Below are positions 8,454 to 16,958 of a stretch of DNA of 64,000 bases, piece by piece. Every line of letters begins with the position of its first letter. Position 1 is the first letter of the stretch. A model generated the notes under the pieces. That model saw only the letters and a list, made by a program, of their open reading frames with translations, was not told the origin of the DNA and ran no database searches. The stretch is from Puniceicoccaceae bacterium 5H (GTDB lineage Bacteria; Verrucomicrobiota; Verrucomicrobiia; Opitutales; Oceanipulchritudinaceae), in assembly GCA_009772895.1 (NCBI GenBank), contig WOUP01000002.1, positions 372,001-436,000 of the forward strand, read 5' to 3'. The position numbers and the translations under genes are program-made.

Positions 8454-9442
8454 TGGCTGCCGCTTCGGCCACGACAGGTTTTTCGGCAGACCCCGCACCC
8501 GCGGGGTCTGTTTGCTTATTCCCCGGTGCTACGATCGAGGCGGCGGGGCTGGTGTTTAGCTGGGGTGGCCCTGAGGCCCGGGCGCAGGTCGCCGATAGGC
8601 GCCTGGAGGTGATCCTGCCTGCCGCTTGCCTGCAAGGGCTGGAGGCGGAGGCGTGGACGCTGCCCACTGCCCGCGAAGCCCATGAGGAAGAGGGTTTTGC
8701 CCTGCTGCGGGGGGATGGCTGGATGCTCGGTGCAGCGGTCGTGCCGGTGGACGAGGTGACGCTGGAGGAGAGGACGCGCGATCTCTATGCGCGCATGTTC
8801 AAGGTGCTTGGTCCGCACCAGCTCTACCGCTGCTGGAACTGGGTCCCGGCGATCAACGCCATCCCCGAGGGCATGATCGAGCGCTATCGGCTGTTCTCCC
8901 GGGGGCGTTCGGAGGCCTTCAACGCGGCGTTCTCCGACGAGGCGGAGGCGCACATGCCAGCCGCTTCCGCCGTCGGCGTGGCGGGCGATCGGCTGGTGCT
9001 CGTCTTCCTCGCGGGCAAATGGCCGTGCCACTATTGGGAGAATCCCGAGCAGACCCCCGCCTTCCATTACCCCGCCCAATACGGTCCGCGGGCGCCGAGT
9101 TTTTCGCGGGCGACTTCGGTCGAGACGCCCTGGGGCCGCCGCCTGTTCATCTCCGGCACCGCCAGCATCAAGGGCAGCGAATCGCTCTTTGAGGGCGATG
9201 TGGAGCGGCAGGCCTGGGTGACGGCGCAGAATCTGGAGCTGATCACGCATACGGCCGGCTTCGGTCCTGCGCTCATGAGCCCCGAAGGGCGGCGCGCCTT
9301 TCGCTGCTATTTGCGCCTGCCAGCGGATACCGAGCGTTGGAGCCGCCGCTGGCCCCGTATCTGGCCGGTCCTGACGGTTTCGCAGGCCGACATCTGCCGG
9401 GCGGATCTGGCCGTCGAAATCGAAGGCACACTGGCCGAATAG
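8453..9442 (+). CDS. Chorismatase-like protein (FkbO/Hyg5/XanB2 type), putative hydroxybenzoate synthase
   Basis: 329 aa; LYRCWNWVPAINAIPEGMIERYRLFSRGRSEAFNAAF and FISGTASIKGSESLFEGDVERQAWVTAQNLELI resemble the chorismatase family motifs (WN.IN..E.Y..F..GR..AF; SGTASI.GH). Confidence 0.75.
   Translation: MAAASATTGFSADPAPAGSVCLFPGATIEAAGLVFSWGGPEARAQVADRRLEVILPAACLQGLEAEAWTLPTAREAHEEEGFALLRGDGWMLGAAVVPVDEVTLEERTRDLYARMFKVLGPHQLYRCWNWVPAINAIPEGMIERYRLFSRGRSEAFNAAFSDEAEAHMPAASAVGVAGDRLVLVFLAGKWPCHYWENPEQTPAFHYPAQYGPRAPSFSRATSVETPWGRRLFISGTASIKGSESLFEGDVERQAWVTAQNLELITHTAGFGPALMSPEGRRAFRCYLRLPADTERWSRRWPRIWPVLTVSQADICRADLAVEIEGTLAE
8487..8510 (+). terminator. Perfect 10-bp hairpin, terminator/attenuator candidate inside the chorismatase ORF 5' end
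   Basis: CAGACCCCGC-ACCC-GCGGGGTCTG followed by TTTGCTTATT. Confidence 0.5.
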
Positions 9443-9547
9443 CGGCAGCTCCTGCTTGAGTGGAGGACTGTTTTGGGCGCACCGATTCCTGCAGACTGCG
9501 ATATGCTCCGGTTCCTATTTGCCCTGCCGTGGAGGCGGGAGGCTCAA

Positions 9548-9582
9548 GCACGCTGGAGGCTGGCCATAACGTAGCCGGTGGT
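9548..9582. repeat. Truncated copy of the paired-hairpin repeat (A hairpin + 10-nt linker + left B arm)
   Basis: gcacgc-TGGAG-gctggc + cataacGTAG + CCGGTGGT; same order and 10-nt spacing as 44808-44842 and 44970-45004. Confidence 0.65.
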
Positions 9583-9593
9583 GCCCAAGAGCC

Positions 9594-10955
9594 CTACAGT
9601 ATGGACGCGAGCGCCTGGCGGTCGATCTTGCCGCGTGCGGTGACCGGGAAGGCCTCGATCTGCTGGATCCGGCGGGGACGCTGCCAGCGCGGCAGCTGCT
9701 CGGCCAGCCAGGCCTGTAGCGCTTCCGGAGTGATCGCGCCCTCGTAGACGAGCACCAGTTCGACCTCCGCCCGGCGGCCCTGACGCGTCAGGCAGAGTGC
9801 TTCGGCTACCTCCGGGTGCTGCAGCACGACGCGGCTGACGGCATTGCAGCTGACGCGCCGCCCCCCGATCTTGACCCAATCGGCCTCGCGCCCCAGCAAC
9901 TGGAGGTGTCCGGCGGCGTCCCACTGCCCGTGGTCGGCCAGTGTGTAGAGGCGGCGGCCTTCGCTCAGCTTGCGCGAGCCGGAAAAGGCACCTACGGCCT
10001 CGCTAACCACGCGCACGCGGCCCTGCTTGTTGAGGCTCACCTCCACGCCCGGCAAGGGCGGTCCCAGATGCTGCCCGCTGCGCGTGCCTTCGCCGTCCGC
10101 GTCGAAGGTGATGCCGCCCGTCTCGCTCGAACCGTAAAAGGTGCGGGGCAGCACGCCCGCTGTCTGCTCGAACTTCCGGGCGTCGGCGGGCGAAAGCGGT
10201 GCCCCGGCAGAAACGACGAGCCGCAGGCTGGCAAAGTCCGCCGCATCCCCCTCGGTCTGGCTCAGCGCCCGGATCATGGGCGGCACCGCAGGAAAAGTCG
10301 TCGGCTGATAGCGGCGGAAGTCTTCCCGCATGGCCTGGGGAAAGATGTCGCTCGCCAGCACCAGTGTCGTGCCGTCGACCAGGAGCGGCAGCACCAGATT
10401 GCCCAGCGCGTAGGAGTGCCCCAGCGGCAACGCGGCGTAGTGGCGATCGGCTTCCGTCAGACCCATGCCGGCCTTGACGTTGCGGTAATCGGCCAGCATC
10501 TGCGCGGAGGTAAAGTTGAGGGGGCGAGGCCGGCCCGTGCTGCCGCTGGTCAGCTTGATCAGGGCGTAGGGCTCGCGCAGGCGCGGGCTTTCGGCTCGGG
10601 CTTCAATCCCTTCGCGCGTGACAACGGCGGCCACGTTCAGCTCATCCGCCAGCTCTTGGACCCGTGCCGCCGGCATTTCGGCATCGACCAACACCGCACA
10701 TGCCCCGGATGCCTGCAGGGCCAGAAACGCCGCGACCCAGTCGATGGAGCTGGGCAGGGCCAGGGTCACGCGCCGGTGCAGCAATTGGCGGCTGGGGGGC
10801 AGCTTTTGCAACCAGTGCGAGCTGAGGCTTTCCAGCTGCTTGAGGCTGACTTCGCGACCGGTTGCTGCCTCGATCAATGCCGTCTTCTCGGCGTGGCGGG
10901 CGAGGCAGATATTCCAGGCGTCGTGTAGATTGGCGGGTGCTTCAGGAGCCTTCAT
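9594..10955 (-). CDS. AMP-dependent acyl/aryl-CoA or acyl-ACP ligase
   Basis: LIKLTSGSTGRPRPLNFTSAQM, FYGSSETGGITFD, ADWVKIGGRRVS, TARGKIDRQAL adenylate-forming motifs; ATG chosen at MKAPEAPANLHDAW. Confidence 0.88.
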   Translation of the reverse strand: MKAPEAPANLHDAWNICLARHAEKTALIEAATGREVSLKQLESLSSHWLQKLPPSRQLLHRRVTLALPSSIDWVAAFLALQASGACAVLVDAEMPAARVQELADELNVAAVVTREGIEARAESPRLREPYALIKLTSGSTGRPRPLNFTSAQMLADYRNVKAGMGLTEADRHYAALPLGHSYALGNLVLPLLVDGTTLVLASDIFPQAMREDFRRYQPTTFPAVPPMIRALSQTEGDAADFASLRLVVSAGAPLSPADARKFEQTAGVLPRTFYGSSETGGITFDADGEGTRSGQHLGPPLPGVEVSLNKQGRVRVVSEAVGAFSGSRKLSEGRRLYTLADHGQWDAAGHLQLLGREADWVKIGGRRVSCNAVSRVVLQHPEVAEALCLTRQGRRAEVELVLVYEGAITPEALQAWLAEQLPRWQRPRRIQQIEAFPVTARGKIDRQALASIL

Positions 10956-13230
10956 CGCTGGAGCCCAACTTAGCAGTCTGCGGATGAAGTAAAAGCACAA
11001 CCAGCAGCCCGCACGCGACGAGTAGGGCGACCATGCGTCCCAGCGCGTGTGCCGCCGGGATTTGGCTGAAGCCCAGCACCGCAAAAGAATAGCCCGTCGT
11101 CGCGGCCGACATCAGGATCGAGGGCGGCAGCGGCTGGCTCCGCTGGCGGGCGGCGAGGCTGAACAGCCCATAGTCCAGCAGGATGCCGACCCCGAGAAAA
11201 ATCGCCAGCAGGTGGAACAGATTCAGCGCGGGCCAGAGCCACGAAACGATGCCCAGGCCGAGGCCGATTGCCAGTCCCAGACGCAGGAGCAGCCGGAGGG
11301 TGCGTTTCGGCCCTTGCAGCAACAGCATGGCGACCGCGACCACGATGAGCATCAAGTAGCCGTAGTGCTTCAGGTGAGTGGTGTAGCGTGCCAGCAGCTC
11401 GTTGAGGTGCTGGATCTGGCTGACGGGGATCAGCTGCACCGAATCGTCCTGCGGCTGGGGCCATTGGCCGCTGAGGGTGATCCACGCCCGGTCGTTGCTG
11501 TCCCGGAAATGCGTCAACAGGCGCAGCGGCCCGGCCAGTTCGGCCTCGAGGTCCAGCAGGCTTTGCGCATAGGCGCTGCCGTCAATCGGTGTGTGGCGAT
11601 ACGTCTCCCACGCGGTGAAGAAGCCGTCGAACGCGTCCACCTCGTAGCCGGAGTCACGCATCGCGCGGCGCAGCTCGTCGGCAAATGCGGTGCCCCAGTC
11701 GCCTGCCGCTTGGGCCTGGGCCGCGCGTGCATCGGGGAGGGTGGGTAGAGTGAGAAACCAGCGGTCGGTCGACTCAGGCTGGGCCCCCTGCGCGGCCATC
11801 TGGTGCACGGCGCGGATCAACGCCGCGGGGGAATCGCCGATCAGGAGCTGCTGCCTGCCCGCCGCATCCCCCGCCGTTTGCAGGATCGTCTGCTGCTCGG
11901 CCTCCAGCCCGGGCAGCGGATACTGCAGGTTGCGCAGGTCGTGCGACCAGTGCAGCCGGGACAGGCCCGGCGCAACCAGCAATACGAGCAGCCCGAGCAC
12001 GGCCCAGCGCCACAGACCGTCGTGGGTACGGATTTCCGGCAGGTGGTTTTCGCGGATGGGCCGCGCGATCTGCCGGTAGAGCGACACCAGCCCGATCGAA
12101 GCCGCCAGGCCGCCGAGCATGAACCAGCCGAGTTGGCGCAGCATCGGCAGCTCGGACCACAGGAGCAGGGCGAACGCTGCCAAGGTGCTGCCCGCGCCGA
12201 GCAGGAGCGGACGCCACAACAGCTCGCGCTCCTGTTCCGGGCCATGGTGGTAAAGCCGCACGTGCAGCGTGTAGTCGATGGCGAGCCCGGCGAGAATCGA
12301 GCCGGTGACGAGCGTCAGCGCGTGGACCTGCCCCACGGCGAGCAGGGTGAAGGCGAGCGCGCTCGCCAGCGTGAGGCCGAGCAGCAGGCTGACTTCCAGC
12401 ACTAGTTGCAGGCGGCGGGTAAAGAGCCAGGTGAGCAGCACGACGCCGACCAGGCTGAGCGTGTTCAGCCAGTTGATTTCGGCGCGGATGCGGCGCTCGT
12501 TTTCGGCCGAAAATTTGGGGAAGCCGGTGTCCAGCACGCGCCAGTCGGCCGCGGTGCCGGGCAAGGTGCTGCGGGCGGCTTTCAGCGCGGCCTGCCGGGC
12601 GTCTTCCGCCGCGACGCCCGTTGGGTTGTCGCCGCCGTTTTCCAACCAGATGAGCACACTGCCGCCGGCTTGGGGACGCAACGCCTGCTGCATTTCGTCT
12701 TGCCAATGCGCCATCAGCAGCAACGGGTCCTGCGGGATCAGGCGCTCCAGGGCAAAGGAGTCGGGTGAGGCCAGGTAGGCATCCAGCTCACGGATCGTTT
12801 CTTGTGCCGCCTGCTTGGGATCGGCGTCATGCGTCTGCTGCCATTGGGGCCAGAGCAGGGGCAGGCGTTGGCGAAACATTTCCGCGGCGAAGGAGCGCAC
12901 AAAGGTGCCGTCGGAGAGCGTGTAGACCGTGGTGAAGAGCCCCGAATCGTCCAGTTGTTGCACGAATGCCTGCCGGTCTTCCGGCTGGACGGGCGCACCG
13001 TCCACACGCTCGAGCAGGACGAGGGTTGTGCGCGATTGCTGGTCGGTCGCCCACTCGCGCGCCACACCCAGGGCCGGGTCTTCCGCCTCCGCCGAGTCCG
13101 GAAGCACATCGAGCAACTGAGTGGAGAGAGCGGTATGCCAGTTGCGGGTGCCGAGAAAGCCGGCCACGACTGCGAGCCAGAGCAGCAGCGCGATGGTGGC
13201 GAGGCGGCGGTGGGCAGGGGCGTCACTCAC
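10942..13230 (-). CDS. MMPL/RND-family exporter
   Basis: 762 aa; GSILAGLAIDYTLHVRLYHHG and LAIFLGVGILLDYGLFSLAARQR; two TM blocks around periplasmic loops. Confidence 0.88.
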   Translation of the reverse strand: MSDAPAHRRLATIALLLWLAVVAGFLGTRNWHTALSTQLLDVLPDSAEAEDPALGVAREWATDQQSRTTLVLLERVDGAPVQPEDRQAFVQQLDDSGLFTTVYTLSDGTFVRSFAAEMFRQRLPLLWPQWQQTHDADPKQAAQETIRELDAYLASPDSFALERLIPQDPLLLMAHWQDEMQQALRPQAGGSVLIWLENGGDNPTGVAAEDARQAALKAARSTLPGTAADWRVLDTGFPKFSAENERRIRAEINWLNTLSLVGVVLLTWLFTRRLQLVLEVSLLLGLTLASALAFTLLAVGQVHALTLVTGSILAGLAIDYTLHVRLYHHGPEQERELLWRPLLLGAGSTLAAFALLLWSELPMLRQLGWFMLGGLAASIGLVSLYRQIARPIRENHLPEIRTHDGLWRWAVLGLLVLLVAPGLSRLHWSHDLRNLQYPLPGLEAEQQTILQTAGDAAGRQQLLIGDSPAALIRAVHQMAAQGAQPESTDRWFLTLPTLPDARAAQAQAAGDWGTAFADELRRAMRDSGYEVDAFDGFFTAWETYRHTPIDGSAYAQSLLDLEAELAGPLRLLTHFRDSNDRAWITLSGQWPQPQDDSVQLIPVSQIQHLNELLARYTTHLKHYGYLMLIVVAVAMLLLQGPKRTLRLLLRLGLAIGLGLGIVSWLWPALNLFHLLAIFLGVGILLDYGLFSLAARQRSQPLPPSILMSAATTGYSFAVLGFSQIPAAHALGRMVALLVACGLLVVLLLHPQTAKLGSSDEGS

Positions 13231-13870
13231 GGCAGGGAGAGAAGGAGATTTCGACCCGTTCGCGCGCCGAGCGCTGCAGTTCCAGGTGGGTCAATTGCTG
13301 TGCGTCGCCCGACAGCACGACTGTGCGGTAACCGAGTTGCTCGCTGTCGGAGCCCTCCCGCGGCGAGAGGGTGAGCTGCCAGTCATCCTCTTCAAGCATG
13401 CCTTCGGCGGTGTATTGCGCGCCCAGCGCCGCCCAGTCGAAGGCCAGCGCGTGCTGCATCACCCGGGCCAGCGCCTTCACCTCCGGCTGCTCGAATTCAC
13501 GGCGGTCGCCGTCGGGATTGATACGCGTCAGGCCGTGCTCATGCAGTTCGTAGGTCACCGTTACCGGATCGGTGTAGTGTAGCGTCAGCCCTTCTTCGGG
13601 ATCAAATTGGGCCTCGCCGGAAAAGCTGGAGGGCATGCGGCGAAAGGGGCGGTAGCGCTCTTCGGAAAACTGGGCGCAATCGTTGTCCTGGGCGCGCAGG
13701 GTTTGCAGCAGCGCTTGCCACTGTGGCGGGAGCTGCGAGAGGTCGAGCGTCTCCGCATCGAGGGGCGCGTGCAGGCCCAGGCAGAAAACGACGGCTACAA
13801 GGACTGGACGGACGAGCCGAGCCAGCGAAGGCGGTGAGGGAGGAAACGCCACAATCGAAACAGTATCCAC
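13223..13870 (-). CDS. LolA-like outer-membrane lipoprotein carrier protein
   Basis: CAQFSEERYRPFRRMPSSFSGEAQFDPEEGLTLHYTDPVTVTYELHEHGLT; position beside the MMPL exporter as in aryl polyene clusters. Confidence 0.75.
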   Translation of the reverse strand: MDTVSIVAFPPSPPSLARLVRPVLVAVVFCLGLHAPLDAETLDLSQLPPQWQALLQTLRAQDNDCAQFSEERYRPFRRMPSSFSGEAQFDPEEGLTLHYTDPVTVTYELHEHGLTRINPDGDRREFEQPEVKALARVMQHALAFDWAALGAQYTAEGMLEEDDWQLTLSPREGSDSEQLGYRTVVLSGDAQQLTHLELQRSARERVEISFSPCRE

Positions 13871-14607
13871 TCCGGGAGCAGGCGAAAGTGCAAAATGGTC
13901 AGCCGCACATTATCCCGTAAATAGTGAAAATGCGAGACGCCGCCCTCATCGGCCGAAAGGTAGCGTACGGGCACCCGGATCTGGTATGGGCGGCAGCCCA
14001 TCCAGGTCAACCGCACCGCCAGCTCGGGGTCGAAATCGTAGCCCTTGCCTCCCGTCGCCTGCTCGAAACCGTCGATTAACGGCTGGGCGGGATAGACGCG
14101 CATGCCGAAGAGCGTATCGCCGAGGCCGCTGAACAGGGTTTCGAGGCTGGTCCAGGCGATCGTCAGTTGCCGCCCCAACAGACGGATCGTCGGCACATCC
14201 TTGCCAAAAACCGGTTTACCCATCACGAGCGCCTTTGGGTGGGCCCGCGCGGCGCGCATCAATTCGGGGATCAATTCGGCCGGATGCTGGCCGTCAGCGT
14301 CCATGGTCAGCACATGGGTATAGCCCGCCTCGACGGCCTTCAGCGTGCCCTCATACACCGCCGCGCCCTTGCCGCCGTTGATGGGGCGCTCGATTACGCG
14401 CAACCTCGGGCCATATTCCTCCTGCAGGGGCTTCAGCAATTCGGCACTGCCATCGGAGCTACCATCGATCACCACCCACACGGGATTCCAGTGGGTGAGC
14501 GCATCCTTCACCGTCTGGCGCAGGCGCCAGCCCGTGTTGTAGCTGGGGATGAGGACCAGATGGGTGCTCGAGGATTTCACCCGCGGGATTAGGGGCTTCG
14601 GCTCCAT
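13795..14607 (-). CDS. Family 2 glycosyltransferase
   Basis: THLVLIPSYNTGWRLRQTV...VVIDGSSDGSAELL...RPINGGKGAAVYEGTLKAVEAGYTHVLTMDADGQHP. Confidence 0.88.
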   Translation of the reverse strand: MEPKPLIPRVKSSSTHLVLIPSYNTGWRLRQTVKDALTHWNPVWVVIDGSSDGSAELLKPLQEEYGPRLRVIERPINGGKGAAVYEGTLKAVEAGYTHVLTMDADGQHPAELIPELMRAARAHPKALVMGKPVFGKDVPTIRLLGRQLTIAWTSLETLFSGLGDTLFGMRVYPAQPLIDGFEQATGGKGYDFDPELAVRLTWMGCRPYQIRVPVRYLSADEGGVSHFHYLRDNVRLTILHFRLLPEWILFRLWRFLPHRLRWLGSSVQSL

Positions 14608-15376
14608 AGCTGGCAAGGTCTTTCTCCAGCTCGGCGCGCAGGTATGCCTCGATGCGCTGCGTGAATTCGCGGATCGTTTCCCCATCGTCAGGGTAGAAGC
14701 GTTCGCCCACCTCCAGCTCGACGCGCGCGGGCAGCTCCGGTACCTGGAAGTAACGGCGTCGCTTGCTCAATACGTTGGAGTGATTGCGCACCAGCACCGT
14801 CTGCACCGGCGCCCTGGATCGCTGGGCGATAAAGGCAAAGCCCGGCTGCAGGCGGTTGAGCGCGCCGTTTTCGGTGCGCGTGCCTTCCGGGAACACCAGC
14901 AGCCACGAGCCCTCCTCCAATTGGCTGGCCGCGCGGCGGATGGCGTCGACCCCGCCTTCGTTGCTTAGATAGCCCGCGAGTTCGGCCGCCGCGGGACGCA
15001 GCAGGCTGTTGTGCAGGGCCGCCTTGTAGAGGCAGACGAGGTGGGGGTAGCGGGCGAGGAAAAGCGGCGCGTCGAGGATGCTCGGGTGGTTGGCGGCGAT
15101 GATCATGCCCCGGTCGCGCGGCAGGTGCTCAAAGCCCTGATAGCTGACCTGCGCCACACCGGTGCCCTGCATCAGGCCCACATACAAGCGCATGATGCCG
15201 TGGATCCAGCCACGTACGCGCTCGGGCGAGGGCTGTCGCGGCAGCAGCTTGAGCCCGCCGCAGAGCAGGTTGAAGCCCATCGAGCCCAGCCCGAACAGCA
15301 GCAGAAACACGTAGTAGCACACGATCCACCAGGGCTGGAGTAACCGGTGCGCGAGCGATGGCCGAGTCGACTTCAT
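14459..15376 (-). CDS. Lysophospholipid/1-acylglycerol-3-phosphate-type acyltransferase
   Basis: NHPSILDAPLF (HX4D), VFPEGTRTENG; ATG MKSTRPSLAHRLLQPWWIVCYYVFLLLFG; C-terminal part overlaps the GT out of frame. Confidence 0.85.
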   Translation of the reverse strand: MKSTRPSLAHRLLQPWWIVCYYVFLLLFGLGSMGFNLLCGGLKLLPRQPSPERVRGWIHGIMRLYVGLMQGTGVAQVSYQGFEHLPRDRGMIIAANHPSILDAPLFLARYPHLVCLYKAALHNSLLRPAAAELAGYLSNEGGVDAIRRAASQLEEGSWLLVFPEGTRTENGALNRLQPGFAFIAQRSRAPVQTVLVRNHSNVLSKRRRYFQVPELPARVELEVGERFYPDDGETIREFTQRIEAYLRAELEKDLASYGAEAPNPAGEILEHPSGPHPQLQHGLAPAPDGEGCAHPLESRVGGDRW

Positions 15377-16305
15377 CCGGCGGTGGCGGTGGGGGTTGAG
15401 TTGGGCGCAACGGGCGCCTCCTCGTTGAGCGGCAGGAAGTTGAACCACACATACGGGTGGTCGCGCAAGATCGTCTCCAGCAGGTTCAACACGCCCTGGA
15501 AGTGGGTGCGTCCCGCTTCGAGCGCGGCTTTGCGGCTGGCTTGCGGCTCCAGCACCTGAGAGGGCACGACTTCGACGCGGCCCGGGCCGGTCGGCACCGC
15601 AAAGGCGAAGGCGACGGGGCGCTGGTAGAGGTGCGCGAGGTAATAGAGCGTGAACGGAAACCAGCGGCGTGCGCCCAGAAAATCGAAGGCCTCGCGCTTG
15701 GAGCCGAATTCCAGGCGGTCGCATTGCATCGCCACCGTGTGCCCGGCCTCCATCACCTGCTTGAGCTGCCAGAGGTATTGCTCGGGCTCATTGACCCAGA
15801 CGAAGCGCACGGCTCCGCTGAAATGCTTTTCGATCAGCTCGGTGTCGAGCGAATTGCCCACCCGCAGGCGCAACATGTGGATCTGGCGTCCAAACTGACT
15901 CAGGGAGGCCCCCATCAGATCGGCGTAGCCCACGTGCATGGTGCCAAAGAGGGCGGGGCGGTCGGCGCGGCAGAGGCGTAAAAAGGCCTCTCGCTGGGGC
16001 ACGTCTGCTACCCAGAACTCCGGTGCCACGCCACGCGCCAGACGCAGCTTGGCCATCAGGCTGTCCAGAAACGCGCGAAAGTGTTGGCGGACTTCCACCG
16101 GGCGGGGCGGTCGACCCATTACGGCTTCGAGGTAAGCGGCCGAGGCGGCGCGTTGGGCGGGCATCAGCGGCACGGACACGTCGGAGCCGAGGTGCAAGGC
16201 CGTGTTTAGCACCGGGCGCGGCAGCAGCCGTTCGGCAGCGGTCAAAAAGGCGTAGCCCCAGGACGGGCCAGGGTTCTTGCGGGACTGGATTACCGGTCGT
16301 GCCAT
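15373..16305 (-). CDS. LpxL/HtrB-like acyltransferase
   Basis: GTMHVGYADLMGASL (HX4D), AMQCDRLEFGSKREAFDFLGARRWFPF. Confidence 0.82.
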   Translation of the reverse strand: MARPVIQSRKNPGPSWGYAFLTAAERLLPRPVLNTALHLGSDVSVPLMPAQRAASAAYLEAVMGRPPRPVEVRQHFRAFLDSLMAKLRLARGVAPEFWVADVPQREAFLRLCRADRPALFGTMHVGYADLMGASLSQFGRQIHMLRLRVGNSLDTELIEKHFSGAVRFVWVNEPEQYLWQLKQVMEAGHTVAMQCDRLEFGSKREAFDFLGARRWFPFTLYYLAHLYQRPVAFAFAVPTGPGRVEVVPSQVLEPQASRKAALEAGRTHFQGVLNLLETILRDHPYVWFNFLPLNEEAPVAPNSTPTATAG

Positions 16306-16958
16306 TGCAGGCTCAGCGTGCCGCCTCCCGGCAAGTTCCAGCGGCCCGGTTCGCGCGCTTCCAGCAGGCGAAACCAGGACAAGTTATCGATCGCGGTGGT
16401 GTCTTCAGAAAAAGCGGTACGGTCCCAACTCAACGTGCCGATCGCGTCGGCAGGCTCTGGGGCCAGCGTCAGGGCAAAGGCAAACGAGCGGTCGCTGGCT
16501 AGGCCGGCCTCGGTCAACCACGTGGCGCGCTCTTCACCGCCGCACCAGAGCACCTGTTCGCCATCGGGCAACAGTGCGTGGTCGAGGGCAGACGCGATGA
16601 GCTGCTCCTGTCCGGCCAACGGCAGAAAATCGCGGATGCCTTGCTGTCGCTGGATGAGCACCTGTTCGGCCCCGCCGGGATGGATCGACGACTGAAACAT
16701 CATCGGGCTGGGCTGGGGGAAGCTCTCCAGAAAGCGCTCGATGAAGCCGCTCTCGGTGTAAGTGGTGGTGTAGACGACGCGCCCATAGGCGCCGGCGTCG
16801 ACGCCCTCCAGCACCCGATGCAGCAACATGCCCAGTGCGCTCATGCGGCGGGCGGGGCGGCGCCCGACCTCCGAACGCAAGTCAGCGAGTTGCGCGGCTT
16901 CCGCTTCCGGGGCCAGCGCGCGCGTGGCGAGGTGCTTGATGTAACAGCTAAGCAGCAT
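16290..16958 (-). CDS. Beta-ketoacyl synthase chain length factor-like protein
   Basis: RMSALGMLLHRVLEG...YTTTYTESGFIERFLESFPQPSPMMFQSSIHPGG (Ketoacyl-synt_2-like); start overlaps the upstream KS stop. Confidence 0.75.
   Translation of the reverse strand: MLLSCYIKHLATRALAPEAEAAQLADLRSEVGRRPARRMSALGMLLHRVLEGVDAGAYGRVVYTTTYTESGFIERFLESFPQPSPMMFQSSIHPGGAEQVLIQRQQGIRDFLPLAGQEQLIASALDHALLPDGEQVLWCGGEERATWLTEAGLASDRSFAFALTLAPEPADAIGTLSWDRTAFSEDTTAIDNLSWFRLLEAREPGRWNLPGGGTLSLQWHDR

Noticed and set aside
9544-9924. 126-aa minus ORF at the 3' end of the AMP-ligase
   Set aside because: Alternative frame of the AMP-ligase C-terminus plus the truncated repeat
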